Notes: generated by a model from the sequence alone, not told the origin. 64,000 nucleotides of DNA from S015-6 sp964384945 (GCA_964384945.1 CAYLMK010000003.1:62001-126000), one strand, 5' to 3'. Positions 17,738 to 26,380 are shown, counted from the first letter of the stretch. Numbers and translations are program-made.

Positions 17738-20700
17738 CGCGTCTTCTCCTTGAAAGAAAGAGCGCCTCCAGCAGGCACGTCATGATGAGGTCGTGTGTCA
17801 ACAGCTCCGGTGTCAGACGGTTCAGGGTTGAGGCAAGATCTTCAAGCCTATTTTCGGACAGGGAGAAAGGCAGGATTCGGCCCATGCCTTTCCACACGAG
17901 GCCCACCGCGACAGCGAGGCTCAAAAAGTGAACTCCATAGAGGGGTTCCCTAATCGTATTGGGAAACCACCTGCGCTTGAGCTCTTCATGAATCAGCCAT
18001 TCACGAATCTTGATCCGTCGGCCCTCCTGCTGTTGAAAATCCCGGAACTGCTCGAACTCTCGAAAAAGGCCAAGCGCATCCGCAGCACAGAGCTCGGTCA
18101 ATTCGTCGCGGCACATAGGTTCCGAAGCTGCCCGGATGCACCAACGGAAGCAAGCGTCCCGAAAGGCCTGGGGTCCAACCGCGCCTCTGGGCAACGGGGG
18201 GATGCTGGAACGAATGCTCTCGAGACGTCTACCGTCATTCCTGCGGACAATGTCGATAAATACGGGCTCCGGGTGCCCGTGGAGGGAACCGCTGCCGTCG
18301 GGGTAGAAAAACGTCCAACTGACTTCGGAAGGATCCATGTCACTCAGTCCGATCAATGCTTCGGGCAATGGGGCGGAATCTTGAGCCTCAAATCGCAGAC
18401 GGCCGGAACCGTCCCTTTCCACAAGAACGAGGCGATCCTTGAACTCGCCCGGGCTGCTCCCCTTGAGTTCTAGCGCTATCCCGCGATCGAGCCGCATCAG
18501 CTCGAAGGGCGTCGGCTCCTGGCCGGACTCTATTCGAACGATCTTCCCGGATATGCGAATTGACTTGTCCGCGGTCTTGAGGCGGATGGGGCTCCTCTCC
18601 TGGACGGGACAGAACATCTTGGCGTTCTCAATCCCCAGGTGTTGCAGGATACGTGACTCGGCCGCTTCGCTGTAACGCGCCATATGCATGTCCGCCCACA
18701 TGCCCAAGGCACCCCACAGTCTCCACAGTCTCTGCAAATCGTCATCGTTTAGAGCCGGAGACCGGCCATTCGGAGCCTCGGATTGGCTTCCGGGGCGCCA
18801 CCTTCTGGTGAACAATCGTGCTCGGAGAATTGTCTCGGGGCCACAGTCCCCGGCTTGTCGAGCGATCCCTGCAAGGATGTCATCGGAAGGAAGGTTGCCT
18901 AGCAAAGAGTCCAATTTTGAAGCCAGGGGCGCTGATCCTGGAGACGTTCGAAGCGCTTCACGCGCCACCAGGACTTGTCTGGCAAAGATTGCCCCATCTT
19001 CCATGCGGTCGCCGGGAAAACGATCATCGCCCTTTGTTGGGCAGCCGGTGTAGTGCGAGAGGATGAGCCGGAAAAGGTGTCCATTCGGACCCGGGTCCAG
19101 AGATAGAGGATTCTTCTTCCATTCCTCGGCAGTCCCGTGTTCAATCGTCACCGACGACTCGGCCCCTGGCTCAAAGGCCTCACTCCACACGTCATATTGC
19201 CCCAGCGTGGCCTTGTAGATCCCTGGAATCGGAAAAAGATCCCCCGGCGAGGCCTTCCATTCGCCGGTTGCCTGGTCGGGGATGTTAAGAATTCTAGGAG
19301 CTTCCCACGGAAACAGAAGCGAATCGACCTGTATTGCGCGGTTCTCCAGTGCGACCGATTCGACCCAGCGGAAACGGGCCTCCTCCGCGGATATCTGGCA
19401 GGAGAATCCTTGCGGCAACCACCGGTTTACAATATTACCGCACACAATTCTGACGAGGCGATCAAGCTGGAGCTGAATGACAAGATCCAGCCGAGATACC
19501 CTCCGCTGACGTGTCTCCGCAACGAATGGGGCGAGGTCCACACGAGCGTAGCCCCGAGCGTCAAGGACCAGATCGCGCACGTACAGGGCCTGCTTTGGGT
19601 CTTCGAGGGTCAGCTTCGCAGAAACAGGATTTCCCATGGGAGTGGCCAGCTTAAGCAGCAGCAGGGGATCCCCTCCCTCCAGTTCCGCAACGGAAAGCCG
19701 AAGCGGCTCCCGGGTCCAGGAGACAATCTGTCTGCCCGACTTCGGTTGGTAGACCGCCCAGGCGGGAAGAGGGATATGGAGGTAAAAGGGGATTTCCCAG
19801 TCTTGGTCTCGGAAGCCGGTTGTGTTCAAGCAAAGCCGGATAGGCTCCCCTGAAGTGGAAAGAAGATATCTCTGAGGATCCTCCGTGGACTCAGCGCCGC
19901 GCAACCGAGACTCTGCCGGAACCCTTATCTGACACTTCACCGTCTTGGAGATATTGCTCCAGTCGATTCTGTCCCGGATTACCGAAACCTCCGGAAGAAC
20001 CCGGAACTGGAATCGAGCATCCTGTCCGATAGGACCCCTGACAAGCAGTTGATACTCCCCCCAGGGTTTGGGGCCGAGAAGCGCTCTGCACCCGAGATCA
20101 ATACGACGCCACAGGCTTGATCCCTGCGGGGCAATTGCCTCGGTCAAATCGCGAAGTCGCACATGGATGCCCCCTCTCTCACTCCCTGTCTGATCAAGCG
20201 CTCGGATTTCGATTGCCCAGAAATCCAGGAACTCATTGTCGGTTTGGCGAAGCGACTTCCAGATCTCCAGGCAAGGAGCCTGCCCCCAAAAAACGAGATA
20301 ATCATCCGGTGCAAGCTCCTTTCTGCCGCCGCCGCCTTGCACAAGTCTCGGCCGGAAGCCGCCGGCGTCGGCAAGCTCGACGGAAACCCCCTCCTGCCCC
20401 TCTTCGTCCATCAGACTCACATGCTCCAGGCCTTCGAGGTCATAGACAGAAGCTACGAGCGTATTCCAGCCGAACGGCATCGGCCCGAAGGATTCGACGA
20501 CCTCCGGCTCCCTGTCCTGCTCGTCGCCCCGGCCCACAACCCTCCAAGAAGGCAGATGTGCTATCCCGACCTGCGACGCCTCGACACTCTTGCGGTGAAG
20601 CAGGCGGTGGTTGTCCGGTCGGAAGAAGAGGCAAGGAGACTGCTCCGTTATCCCCGTTTCCGTCCATGACCCCTTTTCCACTCCATTCGCCAGCAGCCGT

Positions 20701-21659
20701 GTCTGCAGCGAAGCGAAAGGTTCGGAAAAGAAGTAGTCTTTGGGCAACGTCACTCTCTCACCAGGCTCCGCATACACATCGACTGTTTCGGGTACGGAAG
20801 AGTCGATTTGCAAAACCCAAGTGAAGCGATGCTCGTCACCCTCGATTTTCTGCGGTGGGAGAAACAAACGGAGACCATGGTAGGGATCAAAATAAACCTC
20901 CGGCCTACGAATCACTCTTCGGGCGCCCCCACCGTAGTAAGCCGCTGGCGTGCTTTTGACCCAGGCCGAGAAGACATCGAGAACCCGGTCGGGCAGCCTT
21001 ATCTCCTCCGATTCCGGCACCCTGCGTTCCCTTTGCCATACGAGGATCATCTCGATTGCACGCTGGAGGAAATTCTCCGCAATCTTGCCGCCATATTGCA
21101 GGAACCTTTCCGTGGGTTTGGTGAGATACAGTCGCGGAACGATTCGGAGCAGGTCGTCGAAACCGGTGCCATCTCCCATTCCGCACTCCATGGCGCGGGG
21201 TACCACCTTTTCAAAAAACTCGGGAAGGCAGGAGGCTGGGATACCGCAGTGCGCCAGAATCGGGCCCAGGTACGACCACCGGGTCTTCAACTGGCGAAAT
21301 TCAGGAAGCGCTCGATCCTTCAGGAACCCGAGGAAGGCCTTCCCGAACCGGGACGAGTAATTGTTGATATCCGCAATTCCGATCTTCCCGAGAACATACG
21401 GCCAGTAAGCCCCCGATTGAAAATTGAAGAACGCTTCGTTGACGAGCCAAACCGACAGGATGAGAGGCCATCTTTCCGCCAGCATGCGGATGGCCGGACC
21501 CGGCCCGACCTCTTCCACCAACGATCGAATCTGGCCAGCGAATTCCATACAGTTCTTCTCGCTGAAAACGATTTCGCCAAGCAGCGTTCGCCCCAGAAGG
21601 GCAGTGTTAAGCCTGACTTCCGCCGCACGGAGAAAGGTGCTTGCTGCCGACGGTTCCAT
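17673..21659 (-). CDS. druH: Giant protein of unknown fold, Druantia type III DruH-like
   Basis: This 1328-residue protein has no enzymatic motif that I can recognise. It starts MEPSAASTFLRAAEVRLNTA, has an alpha-helical N-terminal region of about 350 residues, and then a long stretch rich in beta-strand-like and Trp/Arg/Pro-containing segments. It ends inside the start of the DUF1998 helicase gene, overlapping by 65 bp, which implies translational coupling. The association of a protein of 1000-1300 residues without recognised domains with a DruE-type helicase is how type III Druantia (druH-druE) is defined. The identification therefore rests on context, size and weak recollection of the family. 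An alternative is an undescribed partner of a DUF1998 helicase. Confidence 0.55.
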   Translation of the reverse strand: MEPSAASTFLRAAEVRLNTALLGRTLLGEIVFSEKNCMEFAGQIRSLVEEVGPGPAIRMLAERWPLILSVWLVNEAFFNFQSGAYWPYVLGKIGIADINNYSSRFGKAFLGFLKDRALPEFRQLKTRWSYLGPILAHCGIPASCLPEFFEKVVPRAMECGMGDGTGFDDLLRIVPRLYLTKPTERFLQYGGKIAENFLQRAIEMILVWQRERRVPESEEIRLPDRVLDVFSAWVKSTPAAYYGGGARRVIRRPEVYFDPYHGLRLFLPPQKIEGDEHRFTWVLQIDSSVPETVDVYAEPGERVTLPKDYFFSEPFASLQTRLLANGVEKGSWTETGITEQSPCLFFRPDNHRLLHRKSVEASQVGIAHLPSWRVVGRGDEQDREPEVVESFGPMPFGWNTLVASVYDLEGLEHVSLMDEEGQEGVSVELADAGGFRPRLVQGGGGRKELAPDDYLVFWGQAPCLEIWKSLRQTDNEFLDFWAIEIRALDQTGSERGGIHVRLRDLTEAIAPQGSSLWRRIDLGCRALLGPKPWGEYQLLVRGPIGQDARFQFRVLPEVSVIRDRIDWSNISKTVKCQIRVPAESRLRGAESTEDPQRYLLSTSGEPIRLCLNTTGFRDQDWEIPFYLHIPLPAWAVYQPKSGRQIVSWTREPLRLSVAELEGGDPLLLLKLATPMGNPVSAKLTLEDPKQALYVRDLVLDARGYARVDLAPFVAETRQRRVSRLDLVIQLQLDRLVRIVCGNIVNRWLPQGFSCQISAEEARFRWVESVALENRAIQVDSLLFPWEAPRILNIPDQATGEWKASPGDLFPIPGIYKATLGQYDVWSEAFEPGAESSVTIEHGTAEEWKKNPLSLDPGPNGHLFRLILSHYTGCPTKGDDRFPGDRMEDGAIFARQVLVAREALRTSPGSAPLASKLDSLLGNLPSDDILAGIARQAGDCGPETILRARLFTRRWRPGSQSEAPNGRSPALNDDDLQRLWRLWGALGMWADMHMARYSEAAESRILQHLGIENAKMFCPVQERSPIRLKTADKSIRISGKIVRIESGQEPTPFELMRLDRGIALELKGSSPGEFKDRLVLVERDGSGRLRFEAQDSAPLPEALIGLSDMDPSEVSWTFFYPDGSGSLHGHPEPVFIDIVRRNDGRRLESIRSSIPPLPRGAVGPQAFRDACFRWCIRAASEPMCRDELTELCAADALGLFREFEQFRDFQQQEGRRIKIREWLIHEELKRRWFPNTIREPLYGVHFLSLAVAVGLVWKGMGRILPFSLSENRLEDLASTLNRLTPELLTHDLIMTCLLEALFLSRRRRDAAGPGAADQGSDGKLQQLPA

Positions 21660-21735
21660 TCTCTCTCACCTCTGCTAGGGTGCAATCCTTGCGGCCAACT
21701 CTATCAACCCTCTTCTGGCACGGGCCAACAACAGA

Positions 21736-21764
21736 ATCGTCCTTCTTCCTTTTTTAAGGACGAT
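21736..21764. other. Perfect 9-bp inverted repeat upstream of druH
   Basis: ATCGTCCTT (21736-21744) and AAGGACGAT (21756-21764) are exact complements separated by an 11-base pyrimidine-rich loop. The T-run lies in the loop rather than after the stem, so it is not a standard terminator. It lies 77 bp upstream of the druH start, in the presumed leader, and could be an operator or an RNA hairpin. Confidence 0.5.
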
Positions 21765-21987
21765 CCCCTTGCCCCCTGACTCAATCCTCGCTCTCGCCAA
21801 TCTGTGGGCCCGTCTCGCCAGTGCCTTTGAGCCTAAAGCCGCCCCCGCGAATTATGGAATCACCGCTGACCACTTTCGCCAAGGAACCCTTCTATGGGCT
21901 TCCTCCCCCTTTCATTGGCGCCATGGCGGCACCATTAGTTTGAATTAATACTATTTTTATACGGAGAGAAATTCTAATACAAGAACA

Positions 21988-22020
21988 ATCATGCCGGACG
22001 CCTTTCACAGAACCGGTCAC
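21988..22020 (-). promoter_or_regulatory. Promoter-like motif, copy D (toward druH)
   Basis: On the minus strand GTGACCGGTTCTGTGAAAG (22020-22002) is followed after exactly 8 bases by CATGAT (21993-21988). It matches copies A, B and C at 15 to 16 of 19 positions with identical spacing. It is the most diverged copy and lies 328 bp from the druH start. Confidence 0.5.
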
Positions 22021-22114
22021 AAGCGAATGGAAAAGCTCGCAAACACGCCGAAAGACCGGGCGTGCCCTTTCGCGGGGCTTCTTTTTGGAACATTACCCGC
22101 CTTCCGCACTCTTC

Positions 22115-22546
22115 CTACTCGCAACGGAGGTTGCTTCGATCTTTGTCCAGCGCGTCCTCTTCCAGGAATCCTCTCTTCTTGCCCTCCCGATCGTAGATAT
22201 TGGATCTGTTCCCGAGAAGCCTGTCCTCTCGGATGTACCCCCTCTCCTCGCCGGAACGGTTGTAGATGTTCGTCCGGCCCTTTAGGAGCTGGTCTTGCTC
22301 GGCGTAGCCCGTCTGTCTGCCATCTCGATCAACGATGTTCGTACGGTTCCTGAGCAGCGGATCCGGTCTCAGTTCGCCCACCCTGCGGCCGTCGGCGTCG
22401 TAGATATTGATTCTGTCCTTGGAGAGGGCGTCCGGTTTCAGGTATCCCCCGCGAATGGGCGGGCCGGGTTGGTCCCCGTCTGCAACGGCCTGATCACTCG
22501 AACCCATGAAGGTGACGAGCGCGAATGCAACAAGGATCCTTTTCAT
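22115..22546 (-). CDS. Secreted protein made of five 22-residue repeats
   Basis: From ATG 22546, which has AAGGGGG 5 bases upstream, the 143-residue product starts with a signal peptide MKRILVAFALVTFMGSSDQ ending near AVA. The mature part consists of five copies of a 22-residue unit of the form GYxxxDxLLxxRxNIYDxxGxx, for example GYIREDRLLGNRSNIYDREG. The last copy is cut short and ends in SNLRCE. I know of similar repeat proteins only as hypothetical secreted proteins in delta-proteobacteria and relatives. The regular RxNIYDxxG core suggests a small beta-solenoid or beta-hairpin stack, possibly ligand or peptidoglycan related, but there is no direct evidence of function. Promoter-like motif copy A lies 55 bp upstream. 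Confidence 0.75.
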   Translation of the reverse strand: MKRILVAFALVTFMGSSDQAVADGDQPGPPIRGGYLKPDALSKDRINIYDADGRRVGELRPDPLLRNRTNIVDRDGRQTGYAEQDQLLKGRTNIYNRSGEERGYIREDRLLGNRSNIYDREGKKRGFLEEDALDKDRSNLRCE

Positions 22547-22971
22547 CGCTACCCCCTTCTTCAGCAAGGCCTGCGGACAGAGATCGTTCTCTTCCCTTGA
22601 GATTCTACGCGACCTGTTTGACAGATCCGGTCACACTGTCGCTTTCTTTTCGTCGAGGTCTTTGCCGAGGAATTCTCATAAGCTATCATAGACAGCCTTA
22701 ATAATTTCGTATAACTATCTATTTAGAGAATGTTTTCGTTCACGTGTCTTGGTTCCATCTGACGACGAAGCGCCGTAGAGTCGCGTGGCAAAGGAATCGA
22801 TCAACTGCAGTTTCCTGTTCGTCTCCAAGGCCTCCCATCGCCCGATCTCGTGTCGAACCAGACAACGACCCCAATTACGATTCTCAGTATCCCTTTGCCC
22901 CCTGCCGGGATGGATGATCGACCGCTCGCGACCATGGTTGCATGACAATCATGGCCTTCACGGTTCCTCCC
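22547..22971. other. 425-bp intergenic region between the DUF488 gene and the repeat-protein gene
   Basis: Promoter-like motif copy A lies at 22602-22634. An AT-rich block to its right (about 22690-22752) aligns with a similar block beside copy B (about 23900-23955), so both regions look like diverged duplicates of one upstream region of about 130 bp. A frame at 22715-22948 on the minus strand could encode 77 residues, but it has no homology I recognise and I do not call it. Confidence 0.6.
22602..22634 (-). promoter_or_regulatory. Promoter-like motif, copy A (repeat-protein gene)
   Basis: GTGACCGGATCTGTCAAAC (minus strand, 22634-22616) is followed by 8 bases and then TAGAAT (22607-22602). 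The distance from the hexamer to the start codon of the repeat-protein gene is 55 bp. The motif has dyad arms TGAC and GTCA. Confidence 0.65.
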
Positions 22972-23751
22972 TTAGACAGACCTCTCCTCATACCCCAATC
23001 GGCTCCGCTCCCTTCTCACGTGAGGCGCCAGGATCTCGGGTGTGTCATTTTCCAAGACTGGTGCGAGAAACAAAGGCAAATGCCACCCTTTGGAATCTGC
23101 CCGGGCCGGCTCGACCGAAACAGCGACTTCCGAGCCATCCGTCTTCAGAGTCACAACGGCACCCCAGGGCAAAGACGCATAGATGCTCGCGGTCTTGACT
23201 GTCGGGAGAGGAATGCTGCGCCGCCCTTTCAGAACGCTCTTGAACGTGCCGCCGGGCACCCGAATCCGGATTCCTTCCACATCGGCAGGCTTGCCGCCGG
23301 GCCATTCGACGAGATCGAGCCCGATCCCTCTGCGCTTCGCCGCCCCCAAAAGGAGCGTTCCCACTTTCCACCTGTGACACTGCCTCGGAGTCGGACACGA
23401 GCAAAAAAAGATAATTCGCCTTCCTTCTTTCCGGGCATTCAGGGCCAGGTCGAGCAAATCCCCCGCAGCACTGGGACGAGCTATCTTCATCTTCCTGTCC
23501 GCCGAACCTATCGCCGCGTTGCCCAGATCACTCATCCACACGTATCGATTTGGTCCAAACCTTTTTTCAGGCTCTGTTTCTCGAAATCCCGGGGCTCTGA
23601 CGCGGCGGTTGTATCGAACATCGACAAAGAGGGGTGCCCCAAACCCTCTCTTACGCTCGATAGCGGCGGTCACCTTTGCCAGCTGTGGCACAGCACTTCC
23701 CCAACCATGATAGCCCCAAGAGAAAACCGTCAGTCTGTCCTTTGCTCGCAT
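22972..23751 (-). CDS. DUF488 family protein
   Basis: The 259-residue product begins RLTVFSWGYHGWGSAVPQL, a form of the DUF488 opening in which a short first strand ends in GYxGxG. It then has FVDVRYNRRVRAPGF with the conserved Asp-Val-Arg, and CSCPTPRQCHRWKVG, matching the family's Cys-rich helix. The C-terminal third (about residues 170-255) is an extra region with no family match that I can see. DUF488 proteins are uncharacterised and frequently occur in accessory and defence regions; a nuclease-like or DNA-associated role has been suggested in general terms. Promoter-like motif copy B lies 62 bp upstream. Confidence 0.8.
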   Translation of the reverse strand: MRAKDRLTVFSWGYHGWGSAVPQLAKVTAAIERKRGFGAPLFVDVRYNRRVRAPGFRETEPEKRFGPNRYVWMSDLGNAAIGSADRKMKIARPSAAGDLLDLALNARKEGRRIIFFCSCPTPRQCHRWKVGTLLLGAAKRRGIGLDLVEWPGGKPADVEGIRIRVPGGTFKSVLKGRRSIPLPTVKTASIYASLPWGAVVTLKTDGSEVAVSVEPARADSKGWHLPLFLAPVLENDTPEILAPHVRRERSRLGYEERSV

Positions 23752-23813
23752 GGCTCTCTGCCTCCCGCATTTGAAGTTCGCTTTCCAAAACCTCCCACAG
23801 CCGCAGTTCCCAT

Positions 23814-23846
23814 AGGATACAGGAACGGTTTGGCAGATCCGGTCAC
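23814..23846 (-). promoter_or_regulatory. Promoter-like motif, copy B (DUF488 gene)
   Basis: GTGACCGGATCTGCCAAAC (minus strand, 23846-23828) is followed by 8 bases and TATCCT (23819-23814). It differs from copy A at one of 19 positions. The hexamer lies 62 bp from the DUF488 start codon. Confidence 0.65.
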
Positions 23847-24063
23847 ACAGCTGTGCGATCCCTCAATAACCTTTTCAGACTGGCCTCCCAGATCCATTTT
23901 ATTTCACTTTAATTCCGTATTGTAACTATTTGATGTTAAATGCTCTTCGTGTCTCTGGCCGCCTTGCATCGACAGCGATGGCTGATGGCACAGCGTTTCG
24001 TGACCCGCGTACAACCGCACAGGGTCTTCATCCGGCGGCCCCTCGAAAAAAAACCTATTGGCT

Positions 24064-24096
24064 TTGACCGGATCTGTCAAACCCTCCCTGTACAAT
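24064..24096 (+). promoter_or_regulatory. Promoter-like motif, copy C (ARPP-1 gene)
   Basis: TTGACCGGATCTGTCAAAC (24064-24082) is followed by 8 bases and TACAAT (24091-24096). This copy is the best dyad, with arms TTGAC and GTCAA around seven bases. The hexamer lies 36 bp upstream of the start codon, an ordinary leader length. Confidence 0.65.
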
Positions 24097-24132
24097 TCGT
24101 CCAAAAGCCAACCAGAGAGGAGTGCGACCGCC

Positions 24133-25134
24133 ATGGAAACCGTGATCAGAGAGTACCTGGGTCAGATCCGGGTGGGCCCCAGACAGTCTTACAAAAACCT
24201 TGCCCTGTTTCCGCTCCTGTCGACCTACAGGGCCGCGCTCGACTACGTGACCCTGGACGAGGCCTTTGCGGAGAACCTGGTCGAGGTGGCCGAGGTGGGC
24301 CGGGAAGGCTCGGTCCCGGAAATCAAGGTCACGAACAAGTCCCCCCGAAGGCTCCTGATCCTGGACGGCGAGGAGCTGGTCGGGGCCAAGCAGAACCGCA
24401 TCGTGAACACGACGATCCTCTTGGAGGCCCTCTCGACCACCGTCATCCCGGTGAGCTGCGTGGAACAGGGAAGGTGGTCGTACAAGAGCGACCGGTTCCA
24501 CACCGGGGAGCGGCTCATGTGCGCCGAACTCAGGGCCATGAAGGTCAAGCAGGTCCGCGAGTCGGTGCGCCGGTCCGGCGCCTTCCGGTCCGACCAGGGA
24601 GCCCTGTGGCAGGGGATCGGGGAGAAGGCGATGCGGATGAAGGCGGCCTCCCCGAGCATGGCCATGTCCGACATCTACGAGAAGGAGATGCCCTCCCTTC
24701 AGGAGTACGTGAAGCACTTCAGCCCCGTGGACGCGCAGATCGGAGCCGCGCTCACGATCAACGGCAGGATCGCCGGCCTGGACAGCTTCGGCAAGCCGGA
24801 GACCCTTTCGGGACTCTTCAGGAAACTCGTGGAGAGCTACGCCCTGGACGCCCTGGACCGGATGGAGCCCGAGGAGAAGCCCGACGAGGGGGAAGGAGAG
24901 CTGACCTCTTTCCTCAAGGAATCCATCTCCGCCACGGTGGAGAGCCGGCCCTCCGTGGCCCTGGGGACTGACTGCCGCATGGTCTCCCCTGCCCTCGCCG
25001 GGTCTGCCTTCGTCCTGGACGGCCAGGTCCTCCACCTCTCCATGTTCGCCGCGAACGGCGCCGGGGAACGGGCCGGAGAGGGCCGCACTTCGAGGATGCA
25101 GCGCCCCTCGGCAAGGAGGAGGAATCGGGAATGA
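24133..25134 (+). CDS. ARPP-1 domain protein of unknown function
   Basis: Start ATG 24133 is preferred over one 75 bp upstream because AGGAG lies about 10 bases before it and the family similarity begins at METVIREYLGQIRVGP. The 333-residue protein shows the ARPP-1 pattern: VGPRQSYKNLALFPLL, then ILDGEELVGAKQNRIVNTTI, then PVSCVEQGRW, and later a region with NGRIAGLDSFGKPETLSGLF and SYALDAL. ARPP-1 domains were named for association with ADP-ribosylglycohydrolase and rhodanese/phosphatase genes; the biochemical activity is unknown. A charged tail of about 40 residues follows the domain. The gene is under promoter-like motif copy C. Confidence 0.75.
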   Translation: METVIREYLGQIRVGPRQSYKNLALFPLLSTYRAALDYVTLDEAFAENLVEVAEVGREGSVPEIKVTNKSPRRLLILDGEELVGAKQNRIVNTTILLEALSTTVIPVSCVEQGRWSYKSDRFHTGERLMCAELRAMKVKQVRESVRRSGAFRSDQGALWQGIGEKAMRMKAASPSMAMSDIYEKEMPSLQEYVKHFSPVDAQIGAALTINGRIAGLDSFGKPETLSGLFRKLVESYALDALDRMEPEEKPDEGEGELTSFLKESISATVESRPSVALGTDCRMVSPALAGSAFVLDGQVLHLSMFAANGAGERAGEGRTSRMQRPSARRRNRE

Positions 25135-25367
25135 GTGAGCGAGAGGGGAATCTTGCAGAATTGGGGAGGACCGACGGCTTCAGCCGCGGCAGCAGGCCGA
25201 TAACCGACACACAGGCCTTCAAGGAGTCCCTCTGCCTTTCGCCTTCAGCGACCGCGCAGACAGCGCGGGCACCCCCGTCGGAAGGTGGGCGTGGATCCTA
25301 CCCGCCTTCGTATCCTCTTGTCACGGCAAAGGAGTCAACCTGTTCATCAAACAGAGAGGTCCATGCG

Positions 25368-26027
25368 ATGAAGCGTTTTTCCGGAATCTTTTCGGCTGCG
25401 GCCCTTGTTGGACTGTTCACGCTCAACGCAAACGCGGGCGTCTTGCTCGGGGTCAAGGGAGGGATCGGGATCGTAACCCAGGACATCGTACCAGACGCTG
25501 AATCCGCAGGGGTCGACATTTCGACGAGTGTCGCCCCATCCTTCAGCGGAACCATCGGATACGCGATCGGGGAACAGCTCGTTGTCGGCCTGTTGGTCGA
25601 ATACCAGATGATTCAGATAGATGCCGGCATGTTCGGTGCCGACGTCACGTTGGGAGATGCACACTCCTTTTCCGTCTTCCCGTTCATCGAATGGCACTTT
25701 ATTGGGAAGTCGAGGGGAATCTCACCCTACCTCTCACTTGCAGCCGGGATGAACATCAACAACTTCGACGTCGATGAGGACATAGCGAGGGCATCCTCCT
25801 CGCTTCTTGGCTTGAACTACGATATCGAGTTGGATGACACGTTCGGGTTCAAGGGGGCCTTCGGTGCAGATTTCTTCATCACCGAGGGCCTCGCGGCAAA
25901 CCTCGAGCTCGGCTGGAAGTACAACAAGGGGGACGCCCGGGAAAAATTCTCGGGCGTTGAAGTCTCCGAGGGAGACTTCAACGCAAGCAACTTCATGTTC
26001 ACGGGAGGCTTGCGGTACTATTTCTGA
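25368..26027 (+). CDS. Outer-membrane beta-barrel protein
   Basis: From ATG 25368 (AGAGAGGT about 9 bases upstream) the 219-residue protein has a signal peptide MKRFSGIFSAAALVGLFT with probable cleavage after NANA. The mature part alternates hydrophobic and polar residues as in an eight- to ten-strand barrel, with GVLLGVKGGIG as first strand and a terminal aromatic residue in GGLRYYF, the usual outer-membrane assembly signal. It resembles the OmpA/OmpW-size outer-membrane beta-barrel (bOMP) class. A role in stress or transport is not indicated by the sequence. The 233 bp upstream hold no other gene that I can support. Confidence 0.75.
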   Translation: MKRFSGIFSAAALVGLFTLNANAGVLLGVKGGIGIVTQDIVPDAESAGVDISTSVAPSFSGTIGYAIGEQLVVGLLVEYQMIQIDAGMFGADVTLGDAHSFSVFPFIEWHFIGKSRGISPYLSLAAGMNINNFDVDEDIARASSSLLGLNYDIELDDTFGFKGAFGADFFITEGLAANLELGWKYNKGDAREKFSGVEVSEGDFNASNFMFTGGLRYYF

Positions 26028-26054
26028 AATGCGGATGCGGGGGCCGGAAACAGA

Positions 26055-26240
26055 GGACGGCCCCCGGGTCGGAGAACGGAAGGTACCTGGCGACGTTGTT
26101 GACGCCGGACCCCAACTCCTCGTAACGGCCCAACCGGATGAGGAACCTCCATAGGGTCGGGTTCTTTGGATAGGGCGTGAAGTACGCCGGGTCAATGGGG
26201 CCGCGACCATGAGGGATATTGGGGTTCTTGAACTCCACCC
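26055..26240 (-). pseudogene. C-terminal fragment of an AlbA_2-type ATP-binding protein
   Basis: A minus-strand frame encodes FKNPNIPHGRGPIDPAYFTP followed by YPKNPTLWRFLIRLGRYEEL and GSGVNNVARYLPF. This is the well-conserved C-terminal part of AlbA_2 (Schlafen-like, formerly AAA_4) putative ATP-dependent DNA-binding proteins, where NPNIxYGRGPI, PxPKNP and GxxDELGSGxxN occur in this order. The AlbA_2 domain and ATP-binding N-terminus, several hundred residues, are missing. It is a decayed fragment. Confidence 0.65.
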
Positions 26241-26380
26241 GGGCACGGTCCCGTCGCGGGCCGCCGCCCAACCGCAACCCTGCGCATCGGAACAGGAGTT
26301 TCGAGTCCCTTTGTGACTTCGAAGCGACCGCCCCCGGTCAAGGGCGACGACATCCCCTTCTAGGCCGACCGACGACCCGC

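Larger units (their letters stand above)
21660..22114. other. 455-bp intergenic region upstream of druH
   Basis: No convincing protein-coding gene is seen. The stretch holds a perfect 9-bp inverted repeat (21736-21764), an AT-rich block around 21930-21985, and copy D of the conserved promoter-like motif (21988-22020) pointing toward druH. A small untranslated RNA between 21987 and 21660 cannot be excluded. Confidence 0.6.
23752..24132. other. 381-bp divergent region between DUF488 and ARPP-1 genes
   Basis: The region contains copies B (23814-23846, minus) and C (24064-24096, plus) of the promoter-like motif, placed back to back so that one drives each divergent gene. The AT-rich block at about 23900-23955 resembles that beside copy A. 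A frame at 23904-24134 on the minus strand (76 residues) overlaps copy C and is not supported by recognisable similarity. Confidence 0.6.

Noticed and set aside
22715..22948. Small minus-strand frame of 77 residues
   Set aside because: No homology, no ribosome site, and it overlaps an AT-rich segment that looks like promoter duplication.
23904..24134. Small minus-strand frame of 76 residues
   Set aside because: It overlaps copy C of the promoter-like motif on the opposite strand and the ARPP-1 start, so coding is unlikely.
26219..26380. N-terminal extension of the M23 peptidase frame
   Set aside because: The extension is Arg/Pro-rich, overlaps the AlbA_2 fragment on the opposite strand, and would bury the hydrophobic export segment.
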